NCBI GenBank assembly: GCA_905207425.1 | Contig: CAJLLB010000048.1 | Location: forward strand, 1-12,993 | Reading direction: 5' to 3' | Origin: an uncultured Collinsella sp. | Lineage (GTDB): Bacteria; Actinomycetota; Coriobacteriia; Coriobacteriales; Coriobacteriaceae | DNA length: 12,993 nucleotides | In this document: positions 6,717-12,993 of the stretch, one piece after another | Position numbering within the stretch: position 1 is the stretch's first letter | Layout of the letters: the number at the start of each line of letters is the position of its first letter | Position numbers and translations under genes: made by a program | The notes under the pieces: generated by a model | Database searches by the model: none | What the model was told of the DNA's origin: nothing | Seen by the model: the letters and a program-made list of their open reading frames with translations, nothing else

Positions 6717-8156
6717 ATGTCCGTTAACCCTGCTAGCGTCACCAACCCGCCTGCGCAGTTTCCCGAGGACTTTGTCTTTGGCGGCGCTACCGCTGCCTAC
6801 CAGGTAGAGGGCGAGACCCGCACCCATGGTAAAGGCAAAGTCGCCTGGGACGACTTCCTGGAGGCCCAGGGGCGCTTCTCCCCCGATCCCGCTTCGGACT
6901 TCTACAACCAGTACCCCGTCGATTTGGAGCTGTGCGAGGAGTTCGGCATCAACGGCATTCGCCTCTCTATCGCCTGGAGCCGCATCTTCCCCAACGGTAC
7001 CGGTGAGATTAACCCCGAGGGCGTGCAGTTCTATCACGACCTCTTCGCCGAGTGCCATAAGCACCACGTTGAGCCGTTTGTCACGCTGCATCACTTTGAC
7101 ACGCCGCTGTCCCTCTTTGAGAAGGGCGACTTCCTCAACCGCGAGACCATCGACGCCTTTGTGGACTTTGCTACCTTCTGCTTTAAGGAGTACGCCGACC
7201 AGGTGACCTACTGGTTCACCTTTAACGAGATCTGGGCCGACGCCTCCAACACCTACATCGAGGGCACCTTCCCCGGTGGCGTCAAGGCGCATCTGGCCGA
7301 GGCCTTCCAGTGCGAGCACAACATGATGCTCGCCCACGCCAAGGCCGTGCTGGCCTTCCACAACGGCGGCTTTAAGGGCAAGATCGGCGTCATTCAGTCG
7401 CTGGAGTTTAAGTATCCGCTCAACGAGAACGACCCCGCCGACATCAAGGCCGCCAACAACGAGCACGTGCTGCAAAACCAGTTCTTGCTCGACGCCACCT
7501 TCCGCGGCGACTATGCGCCCGACACCCTCGAGTGCGCCAACCGCCTGGCTGCCGTCTCGGGCGGCACCATCGAGATCCTAGACGAGGATCTGGAAATCAT
7601 GCGCGAGGCCGCGCTCTACAACGACTACCTGGGCGTTAACAACTACCAGTGCCGTTTCTTGAAGGCTTACGATGGCGAGAACGACCTGCACCACAACGGT
7701 ACGGGCGAGAAGGGCACCGGCCGCTGGCGCGTCAAGGGCATTGGCGAGCACGTGAACAAGCCTGGCATCCCCACCACCGACTGGGACTGGATCATCTATC
7801 CCGAGGGTCTGTTCGATCTGCTCGTCTACATTAAGCAGCGCTACCCCAACTACAAGCAGATCTTCATCACCGAGAACGGCATGGGCTACAAGGACCCCTA
7901 CAAGGACGGTTTTGTGGACGACCAGCCGCGCATCGACTACATCGAGCAGCACCTGCGCTGGTTGCTCAAGGCCATGGAGGTGGGCGTCAACGTGGGCGGC
8001 TACTTCCTGTGGAGCCTGCAGGATCAGTTCTCCTGGACCAATGGCTACAACAAGCGTTACGGCTTCTTCTACGTTGACTTTGAAACCCAGAAGCGCACAC
8101 CCAAGGCAAGCGCATACTGGTATAAGCACGTGGCGCAGACCCGTCGTCTGGACTAG
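6717..8156 (+). CDS. lacG: 6-phospho-beta-galactosidase (GH1)
   Basis: Cytoplasmic retaining glycosidase that splits lactose-6-phosphate into glucose and galactose-6-phosphate, the LacAB substrate. The 479 residues cover a complete GH1 barrel. The N-terminal motif is FVFGGATAAYQVEG, the acid/base is E171 in TFNEIW, and the nucleophile is E386 in ITENG. The phosphate-binding set reads S439-W440...K446-R-Y448 (FSWTNGYNKRYG), equivalent to S428, W429, K435 and Y437 of the Lactococcus enzyme. The tryptophan next to the serine is the known marker of galactoside rather than glucoside preference. The ATG is 66 bases after lacE; the ribosome binding site is poor (TTGGA), so translation may be modest. 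A strong terminator follows. Confidence 0.92.
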   Translation: MSVNPASVTNPPAQFPEDFVFGGATAAYQVEGETRTHGKGKVAWDDFLEAQGRFSPDPASDFYNQYPVDLELCEEFGINGIRLSIAWSRIFPNGTGEINPEGVQFYHDLFAECHKHHVEPFVTLHHFDTPLSLFEKGDFLNRETIDAFVDFATFCFKEYADQVTYWFTFNEIWADASNTYIEGTFPGGVKAHLAEAFQCEHNMMLAHAKAVLAFHNGGFKGKIGVIQSLEFKYPLNENDPADIKAANNEHVLQNQFLLDATFRGDYAPDTLECANRLAAVSGGTIEILDEDLEIMREAALYNDYLGVNNYQCRFLKAYDGENDLHHNGTGEKGTGRWRVKGIGEHVNKPGIPTTDWDWIIYPEGLFDLLVYIKQRYPNYKQIFITENGMGYKDPYKDGFVDDQPRIDYIEQHLRWLLKAMEVGVNVGGYFLWSLQDQFSWTNGYNKRYGFFYVDFETQKRTPKASAYWYKHVAQTRRLD

Positions 8157-8201
8157 TGACTGGCGGGGTTGCCCGCTCACATAACCTGTCCCCATTTCTC
8201 A

Positions 8202-8246
8202 GCCGGGGGCGGCACGTCACACGGCGCGCCGCCCCCGGCCTTTTTT
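8202..8246 (+). terminator. Intrinsic terminator of the lacE-lacG unit
   Basis: GCCGGGGGCGGC (8202-8213) pairs perfectly with GCCGCCCCCGGC (8228-8239), followed by C and six T (8241-8246). It lies 45 bases past the lacG stop. Confidence 0.92.
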
Positions 8247-8264
8247 GGGCGGACCGTGTCGCAC

Positions 8265-8329
8265 GTTTGTCTCGATCTGTAACATCTAGCCGAGTTTTTT
8301 GGTCCTAGCTGTTACAGATTGAGACGAAC
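8265..8329. repeat. Palindromic intergenic repeat, copy 1
   Basis: Two 25-base arms (8265-8289 and 8305-8329) match at 22 of 25 positions around a 15-base AT-rich loop. The key block is ATCTGTAACA/TGTTACAGAT. It lies between convergent genes, just after the lacG terminator. No protein is encoded. It is related to the unit at 8346-8410. Confidence 0.75.
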
Positions 8330-8345
8330 AGGATTGCTCTTTCCG

Positions 8346-8410
8346 AAGAATCTAAATCTGTAACACGTAGCCCGCTTTTGACCGTCTACCTGTTACAAAT
8401 CGAGACAAAC
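8346..8410. repeat. Palindromic intergenic repeat, copy 2
   Basis: A second 65-base unit with the same architecture. The right arm (8386-8410) is close to the copy 1 right arm. The left arm keeps ATCTGTAACA and GTAG near the loop but has degenerated on its outer side (8346-8356). Both copies have 15-base loops. It ends ten bases before the regulator 2 stop and may act as that gene's 3' structure. Confidence 0.7.
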
Positions 8411-8420
8411 GGAGTAGGAC

Positions 8421-9449
8421 CTAACCCCGCATGTCCCTAACAGTCGAGCGTTCGACCAGCGTACTCGGCACATGAATCGCCTCGATAGACGAGCTCTCTC
8501 CAATCGCCGCCTCAAACGCAAGCTTACCGACACCGCGCAAATCAAATCGCAGCGTCGTCAGTCGATTGTGAGGAACAAGTCCCTCGAGTGCGTCGTCGAT
8601 ACCAACCACGCTCACGTCGTCGGGCACGGACAGGCCCGCGTTCTCGAGCGCGGCGATAACGCCCAGCGCCATCTGGTCATTTGCCGCAAGCACGGCAGTC
8701 GGCGCCTGCGACCCGCCGGCAAGCACCTCGGCCGCAATCCGCTCGCCCATGGCGTACCCACTGTCCGCACTCCAATCGCCACGCAGCATCGGAGCGGCAT
8801 CGACATGAGCACGACCCAGCGTATCGCGCCAACCGGCCTCACGAAAACGCGAGGAAATCGAGTTTTCCGGACCCGCCACAAACCGCATATTCGAGTGACC
8901 ATGTTCCAGCAGATAATTGGTCAACAGCTCGCACGAACCATACTGGTCGGAGTCGATCGTCGTGCAGCGCGGATGCGCATACATGGACAGGATGACCGTT
9001 CGCACTCCCGGCTGGGGAACAAACTCCTCAAAATCGGGAGCCATGCGGTTCATGTTGAGAATCATGCCGTCGACGGGTCGCTCGACCATGCGGCGCGAGG
9101 CATCGGCAAGTGTATAGGGCTTGTCGCCGCCCATCTCGATCATAGTGACGGCAAAATCGTGCTCGCGCGCCGCTTGCATGATACCCTCGAGCGTCGCCAG
9201 GTTACCGACACGTGTGATGTTGTACATGCACAGGCCAATAGAACGATACGACCCGCCGCGCAACGCCGCTCCAGCAAAATTGGGACGAAAGCCCAGCTCT
9301 TCCATGGCGGCCAGCACACGCTTGCGCGTCTTTTCCGTCACGTTGGGCACACCGTTGACCACGCGAGACACAGTCTGGCGGCTCACGCCAGCGAGCGCCG
9401 CAACCTCTGCCGCGCTCGCCGAATGACCATTCCTTGTCTGCTGAGCCAT
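8421..9449 (-). CDS. LacI-family transcriptional regulator (cassette 2)
   Basis: Probable repressor of the divergent GH1-EIICB genes and of itself. From the ATG at 9449 the product has 342 residues. The helix-turn-helix spans about 11-33 (SAAEVAALAGVS, RQTVSRVVNG), the hinge is near 56-63 (RPNFAGAA), and the effector domain carries LAANDQMALG and DVSVVGIDDA. It shares long stretches with regulator 1 (NFAG, NRM.PDF, RGDW, SGYA, RLTT.RFD), so the two arose by duplication. The start is uncertain. The frame extends to an ATG at 9506 with no ribosome binding site. A GTG at 9458 has AGG five bases before it. The ATG at 9449 has GGAAGG very close but gives the usual family N terminus. Confidence 0.88.
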   Translation of the reverse strand: MAQQTRNGHSASAAEVAALAGVSRQTVSRVVNGVPNVTEKTRKRVLAAMEELGFRPNFAGAALRGGSYRSIGLCMYNITRVGNLATLEGIMQAAREHDFAVTMIEMGGDKPYTLADASRRMVERPVDGMILNMNRMAPDFEEFVPQPGVRTVILSMYAHPRCTTIDSDQYGSCELLTNYLLEHGHSNMRFVAGPENSISSRFREAGWRDTLGRAHVDAAPMLRGDWSADSGYAMGERIAAEVLAGGSQAPTAVLAANDQMALGVIAALENAGLSVPDDVSVVGIDDALEGLVPHNRLTTLRFDLRGVGKLAFEAAIGESSSIEAIHVPSTLVERSTVRDMRG

Positions 9450-9508
9450 GCCTTCCACGCTAACCTGCTTCCCAACTATTCCCCGCGCCCATGGCGCATC
9501 GTACATAC

Positions 9509-9526
9509 ATCGATAACGTGCTCATG
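9509..9526. promoter_or_regulatory. Operator-like site beside the regulator 2 start
   Basis: ATCGATAACGTGCTCATG shares ACGTGCTCAT with the site at 9663-9680 and the same core spacing, though its left half is degenerate. It would lie just downstream of the transcript start set by the promoter at 9537-9566, a position suited to self-repression. Confidence 0.5.
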
Positions 9527-9536
9527 ATACCCGAGC

Positions 9537-9566
9537 CATATACCACAACATGAAAACTTCTGTCAA
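9537..9566 (-). promoter_or_regulatory. Promoter of regulator 2
   Basis: On the minus strand TTGACA (9561-9566, perfect -35) and TATATG (9537-9542, four of six to -10) are 18 bases apart. Transcription would start near 9530. Confidence 0.65.
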
Positions 9567-9646
9567 TCAAAACCGCTTACCGAACAAATACAACCGTTCG
9601 CGGCTGTTTGAAGTTGTTTTGTTTCTATACATCCCAGCCGGATGTT

Positions 9647-9658
9647 AATGAGCTCATT
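9647..9658. promoter_or_regulatory. Perfect 12-base palindrome
   Basis: AATGAGCTCATT has the same half-sites (AATGAG/CTCATT) as the neighbouring operator but without the six-base CACGTG centre. It may be a second contact site of regulator 2 or chance symmetry. Confidence 0.4.
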
Positions 9659-9662
9659 GTCA

Positions 9663-9680
9663 AATGTTCACGTGCTCATT
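9663..9680. promoter_or_regulatory. Operator of regulator 2
   Basis: AATGTTCACGTGCTCATT is an 18-base palindrome with a perfect CACGTG centre and AATG/CATT ends. It has the layout of the regulator 1 sites but a different core and right half. It sits about 115 bases before the second GH1 gene. Confidence 0.7.
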
Positions 9681-9793
9681 TTGGTTCTAATCATTTTAAG
9701 ATAGTGTTTATCGGGCTTTTTCACCGCTGAACGCTAACCAGGGAGCCTCCTGAGCGCAAACGCACAATATCGAACAGCGAGACGAGAGGGTGT

Positions 9794-11242
9794 ATGCATA
9801 TGTCTTTGCTAAACCGCGTACAGCAGCTGCCGAAGGGCTTTGTTTGGGGCGCCGCAACCGCCGCGTACCAAACGGAAGGTTCCACGAAGGTGGCAGGCAA
9901 GGGTAAGACCATGTGGGACGATTACCTTGTCGCCCAGGGTCGCTTTTTGCCCGACCCGGCCAGTGATTTCTACAACCGCTACGAGGAGGATATCCGCCTT
10001 TCTGCCGAGCATGGATTCAACGCCATCCGTGTGTCCATCGCCTGGACCCGCATCTTCCCCAACGGCGACGATGCCGAGCCCCTCGCCGAGGGCGTTAAGC
10101 ACTACCACGAGCTGTTCGCCTGCTGCAAAAAGTATGGCGTCGAGCCCTATGTGTCCCTGCATCACTTTGACTCCCCCGCCGCCCTGTTCAACCAGGGCGA
10201 CTGGCTCAACCGCAAGACCGTCGACGCCTATGTGCGCTATGCCGAGTTCTGCTTCCGCGAGTTCCGCGAGGTCAAGAATTGGTTCACCATCAACGAGCTC
10301 ATCAGCCTCTCGCACTCCCAATACATCCAAGGCAACTTCCCGCCCAACCATCACTTTGATGTGACGAGCGGCATCCAGAGCCAGCACAACGAGCTCGTTG
10401 CCCACGCCCGCGCCGTCAACCTGTATAAGGATCTTGACGAGACCGAGCACCTGGGCGGACGCATTGGCATGGTCAACGTCCTGACGCCGGCATATCCTGC
10501 CACAGACTCGCCCGCCGACCAGCACGCCGCCGACCTGTACAACGCCTTCTACACCGACTTCATCATGGACGGCGCCTTCCTGGGTCACTACTCCGCGCGC
10601 ACCCTCTCACTCATCAACGAGATTCTGCGTGCCAACAACGCCACGCTTACGGTTGAGGACAGCGACATGGAGGAGCTCGCCAAGGCGGCGCCCCGCAACG
10701 ATATGTTCGGCCTCAACTACTATCAGTCGGCGTTTATCGCCGCCTACGATGGCGAGTCCACCAACAGCTTTAACGGCACCGGAGACAAGGGCACCTCGTG
10801 CTTTAAGTTTAAGGGCGTCGGGCAGCAGGTCGATATGCCGGGTATCCCCACCACCGACTGGGATTGGCTCATCTACCCGCAAGGCCTCTACGACACGCTC
10901 AAGCACATCAGCGCCACCTATCCCAACCTCCCCGTCATCTATATCACCGAAAACGGCCTGGGCCACAAGGACCCCGAGCCCGGCGCAAACGGCATCGTCG
11001 CCGATCCCGAGCGCATCGACTTTGTCGACCAGCACATGGAGAAGGTGCTCCGGGCGCGCGCCGAGGGCGTCGACGTCCAGGGCTACTTTATCTGGAGCCT
11101 GCAGGACCAGTTCTCGTGGGCCAACGGCTATAACAAGCGCTACGGCCTGTTCTACATCGACTTCGACACGCAAAAACGCTACATCAAGCAGTCGGCACTC
11201 TGGTACAAGGAGCTCGCCGACACTATGGCGGACGCGCAGTAG
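9794..11242 (+). CDS. Second 6-phospho-beta-galactosidase-like GH1 enzyme
   Basis: A paralogue of the enzyme at 6717-8156, expected to hydrolyse a 6-phospho-beta-galactoside in the cytoplasm. The 482 residues form a complete GH1 domain. FVWGAATAAYQTEG lies at the N terminus, the acid/base is E168 in TINEL, and the nucleophile is E386 in ITENG. The phosphate-binding set is S441-W442...K448-R-Y450 (FSWANGYNKRYG). W442 favours galactoside over glucoside. Differences from the first copy cluster in the loops near 170-190 and 210-245, so the aglycone range may differ. GAGAGG upstream fits either the ATG at 9794 (spacing 4) or the one at 9800 (spacing 10). It is the first gene of the second cassette, where enzyme precedes transporter. 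I call it lacG-like, not a second lacG with certainty. Confidence 0.88.
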   Translation: MHMSLLNRVQQLPKGFVWGAATAAYQTEGSTKVAGKGKTMWDDYLVAQGRFLPDPASDFYNRYEEDIRLSAEHGFNAIRVSIAWTRIFPNGDDAEPLAEGVKHYHELFACCKKYGVEPYVSLHHFDSPAALFNQGDWLNRKTVDAYVRYAEFCFREFREVKNWFTINELISLSHSQYIQGNFPPNHHFDVTSGIQSQHNELVAHARAVNLYKDLDETEHLGGRIGMVNVLTPAYPATDSPADQHAADLYNAFYTDFIMDGAFLGHYSARTLSLINEILRANNATLTVEDSDMEELAKAAPRNDMFGLNYYQSAFIAAYDGESTNSFNGTGDKGTSCFKFKGVGQQVDMPGIPTTDWDWLIYPQGLYDTLKHISATYPNLPVIYITENGLGHKDPEPGANGIVADPERIDFVDQHMEKVLRARAEGVDVQGYFIWSLQDQFSWANGYNKRYGLFYIDFDTQKRYIKQSALWYKELADTMADAQ

Positions 11243-11263
11243 CGCATCGCCTCGCTTTCTCCC

Positions 11264-11310
11264 GAGAGGGGAGCGGCCCTATGCGATACAAACCCAGCCG
11301 CTCCCCTCTC
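11264..11310 (+). other. Intercistronic hairpin before the second EIICB gene
   Basis: GAGAGGGGAGCGGC (11264-11277) pairs perfectly with its complement at 11297-11310 around a 19-base loop. No T-run follows. It mirrors the hairpin between lacE and lacG and may adjust expression or mRNA stability within the unit. The 108 bases after it hold no clear promoter. Confidence 0.65.
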
Positions 11311-11418
11311 TCCCCCTGGGACCGACCCCGCCTGCACCCGGGCTTTTAGCAAGCGGGAGACCATATAGGTTTTCAACGTCCATGCCATTAAGATTTCATG
11401 CAAAGAGGAGCGTGAACT

Positions 11419-12993
11419 ATGGAATCGATCGTTAAGTTCTTGGAGAAAGGTCAGCCGTACTTCGACAAGGTCTCTAAGAACATCTACCTTCAGGCCATTA
11501 AAGACGGCTTTTTGGCAGCAATGCCCATCATCCTGTCTTCTTCTGTCTTCCTGCTTATTTCGACCCTGCCGGGCGTTGTCGCCACGGTCGGCGGCTTTAC
11601 GCTGCCCGACTGGTGGAACGTCGACGTCGTGAACTTCTGCAACAAGGTTTACAACTTCACGATGGGCGTCGTGGGCATCATGGTCGCCGGCACCACCGCA
11701 AGCGCGCTGACCGGCTCCAAGAACCGCCGCATGCCTGCCGGCAAGGCCATCAACGCCACGAGCACCATGGTCGCCGCCATGTGCGCTATGCTCATCTTGG
11801 CCGTTACCCAGACGAGTGCCAAGATCGACGGCGCCGATGTCTCGGTGTTCTTTACCGACAACATGGGCACCAAGGGCCTACTGAGCTCCTTTGTCGCCGC
11901 ATTTGCCACGGTCAACATCTATGCCTTCTGCATTAAGCGAGACATCACCATCAAGCTGCCCAAAGAAGTCCCCGGCGCCATCGCCCAGAACTTCCGCGAC
12001 ATCTTCGCCTTCAGCTTCTCCATCCTGTTTGTCGCCGTCATCGACGTTATCTGCCGCACCTGCTTGGCCGTCCCGTTTGCCAACGTCATCTCCACGCTGG
12101 TGAGCCCGCTGTTCGCCGCTGCCGATTCCTACGCCGGCCTCGCCCTCATCTGGTTCATGATCCCGCTGTTCTGGTTCATGGGCATCCACGGCCCCTCGGT
12201 CGTTAAGCCTGCCCTCAACGCCGCGCTGTTTGGCAACATCACCACCAACCTCGCCACGCTGCAGGCCGGCGGTCACCCCGCCCTCGCCCTGACCGAGAAC
12301 TTCGGTAACTACATCGGCGAACTCGGCGGCACCGGCGCCACGTTCATTGTCCCGATCATCTTCCTGCTCTTTATGCGCTCCAAGCAGCTCAAGGCCGTCG
12401 GCAAAGCCTCTGTCGTACCCGTGATGTTCGCCGTCAACGAGCCGCTGCTGTTCGCCGCGCCCATCATCCTCAACCCGTACTTCCTGATCCCGTTCCTGTT
12501 TGCCCCCGTGGCCAACGTCCTCATTGGTAAGTTCTTCATCGACTTTTTGGGCATGAACGGCTTTATCTATGCCATGCCGTGGGCACTCCCCGGACCGATC
12601 GGCACCTTCATCGACACCAACTTCCAGCCGATCTCTCTGGTCCTGGTTGTCGTCCTGCTGGTCGTTGACTTCTTGATCTACTACCCGTTCTGCAAGGCCT
12701 ACGACAACGTCCTGTGCAAGCAGGAGGCCGAGACCCTGGCCGAAGAAGAGGCCGAGGAGACCAAGGCCGTCAAGACCGCTGCCGCCCCCGCCGTTGAGGC
12801 TCCTGTTGTCGAGACCGCTTCTGCCACCGAGGCCTCCGCAGCTCCGTCCGCCCTTAAGGGCAAGGATCTGAGGGTTCTGGTTCTGTGCGCTGGCGCCGGC
12901 ACCTCTGCACTGCTCGCCAACGCGCTTAAGGAAGAATTGGAGAACTCACCGAAACCAACTGTCGCAAAATTTGCGACAGTTCAACAAGAGGGG
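11419..12993 (+). CDS. Second lactose-type PTS EIICB, EIIB domain disrupted at the right edge
   Basis: Sugar-importing permease paralogous to lacE. The 525 visible codons run open to the window edge. EIIC is complete, with FMGIHGPS and the VNEP motif. An acidic then Ala/Pro-rich linker follows from about residue 433, and EIIB starts normally with the phosphorylation cysteine at C490 in VLVLCAGAGTSALL. After NALKEE (through 12936) the match to EIIB stops. The frame continues as LENSPKPTVAKFATVQQEG, which looks like the N-terminal region of RhuM-family proteins and is more AT-rich. About 80 residues of EIIB are therefore missing or displaced. A functional transporter would need the intact domain, so this copy is either broken or joined wrongly in the assembly. 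AGAGGAG lies eight bases before the ATG. It needs an EIIA in trans. Confidence 0.85.
   Translation, partial: MESIVKFLEKGQPYFDKVSKNIYLQAIKDGFLAAMPIILSSSVFLLISTLPGVVATVGGFTLPDWWNVDVVNFCNKVYNFTMGVVGIMVAGTTASALTGSKNRRMPAGKAINATSTMVAAMCAMLILAVTQTSAKIDGADVSVFFTDNMGTKGLLSSFVAAFATVNIYAFCIKRDITIKLPKEVPGAIAQNFRDIFAFSFSILFVAVIDVICRTCLAVPFANVISTLVSPLFAAADSYAGLALIWFMIPLFWFMGIHGPSVVKPALNAALFGNITTNLATLQAGGHPALALTENFGNYIGELGGTGATFIVPIIFLLFMRSKQLKAVGKASVVPVMFAVNEPLLFAAPIILNPYFLIPFLFAPVANVLIGKFFIDFLGMNGFIYAMPWALPGPIGTFIDTNFQPISLVLVVVLLVVDFLIYYPFCKAYDNVLCKQEAETLAEEEAEETKAVKTAAAPAVEAPVVETASATEASAAPSALKGKDLRVLVLCAGAGTSALLANALKEELENSPKPTVAKFATVQQEG
12937..12993 (+). other. RhuM-like coding fragment fused in frame to EIICB
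   Basis: The last 19 codons (LENSPKPTVAKFATVQQEG) have no place in an EIIB domain. They resemble the segment of RhuM virulence-type proteins that precedes the conserved YNLDMII region. The match is from memory of the family and covers few residues. The fragment may be the edge of a mobile or phage-borne gene. Confidence 0.45.
12957..12981. repeat. Perfect palindrome in the right-edge fragment
   Basis: AACTGTCGCAAA (12957-12968) and TTTGCGACAGTT (12970-12981) are perfect complements with one central base. The palindrome lies within coding sequence (TVAKFATV). It could be a recombination or insertion target, or a strong RNA hairpin. Confidence 0.6.

Larger units (their letters stand above)
9450..9793. 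promoter_or_regulatory. Divergent control region between regulator 2 and the second GH1 gene
   Basis: AT-rich gap holding the regulator 2 promoter, LacI-type operators and DeoR-like motifs. GAACAAATAC starts at 9582 and CGTTCGCGG ends at 9603, with three bases between. The same two blocks are directly joined upstream of lacA (1554-1572). CAATATCGAACA (9765-9776) repeats the 12-mer upstream of lacF. I could not assign a confident rightward promoter; TAAGAT near 9697 is a weak -10 candidate. Confidence 0.65.

Noticed and set aside
8265..8410. Possible CRISPR array
   Set aside because: Only two units, each an inverted repeat with a loop; no regular spacers and no cas genes.
9450..9506. Longer regulator 2 starting at the ATG at 9506
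   Set aside because: No ribosome binding site and 19 extra residues before a normal LacI N terminus; the start lies almost on the operator-like site. It is kept as an alternative only.
8472..9527. 351-codon plus-strand frame opposite regulator 2
   Set aside because: The minus-strand frame has clear LacI-family motifs; the plus-strand product is Arg/His-rich with no family features.
9809..10588. Minus-strand frame within the second GH1 gene
   Set aside because: Overlaps conserved GH1 sequence throughout and encodes only a Gly/Val/Leu-rich shadow.
6717..11242. 6-phospho-beta-glucosidase identity for the GH1 enzymes
   Set aside because: Both have Trp next to the phosphate-binding Ser (FSW.NGYNKRYG), whereas the glucosidases carry Ala in that place; assays could still show dual activity.
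11242..11418. Separate promoter for the second EIICB gene
   Set aside because: No -35/-10 pair could be made out. AACGTCCATGCCATT near 11379 recalls an operator half, but its spacing does not fit.

Overview
The window is GC-rich, codon-biased bacterial DNA. Its content fits a gut actinobacterium of the Coriobacteriia, most likely Collinsella. That placement is inferred from the base composition, the style of the intergenic repeats and the gene complement. No rRNA or marker gene is present to prove it.

Almost everything recognisable belongs to phosphotransferase (PTS) uptake of lactose or a related beta-galactoside, with entry into the tagatose-6-phosphate pathway. From left to right: an AT-richer left edge that may hold the start of a minus-strand gene running out of the window (1-77); lacB and lacA (minus, 374-1390), the two subunits of galactose-6-phosphate isomerase; a minus-strand membrane protein of unknown function (1699-2712); lacF (minus, 2971-3309), the soluble PTS EIIA; a LacI-family regulator (minus, 3525-4529) facing lacE (EIICB, 4887-6650) and lacG (6-phospho-beta-galactosidase, 6717-8156); a strong terminator and two tandem inverted repeats (8202-8410); a second, paralogous LacI-family regulator (minus, 8421-9449) facing a second GH1 enzyme (9794-11242) and a second EIICB (11419 to the right edge).

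The core is two diverged copies of one cassette: a divergent LacI regulator plus EIICB plus a GH1 6-phospho-glycosidase. The order of transporter and enzyme is swapped between the copies. Only one EIIA is visible, so it probably serves both transporters. Imported lactose-6-phosphate would be split by the GH1 enzymes, and the galactose-6-phosphate passed to LacAB. The next enzymes (LacC kinase, LacD aldolase) and a DeoR-type LacR are not in the window.

The intergenic regions are rich in regulatory structure. Each LacI regulator has palindromic sites of the form AATG-NN-(A/C)ACGT-NNN-CATT, both just upstream of its own gene and in the divergent promoter region. A different, DeoR-like motif (WTCGAACA and CCGTTCRC) recurs upstream of lacA, upstream of lacF and in both divergent regions, and suggests a shared regulator encoded elsewhere. 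At the right edge the second EIICB loses its EIIB homology about 15 residues after the phosphorylation cysteine. It continues in frame into 19 residues that resemble the RhuM family, which indicates an insertion, a recombination junction or an assembly artefact.
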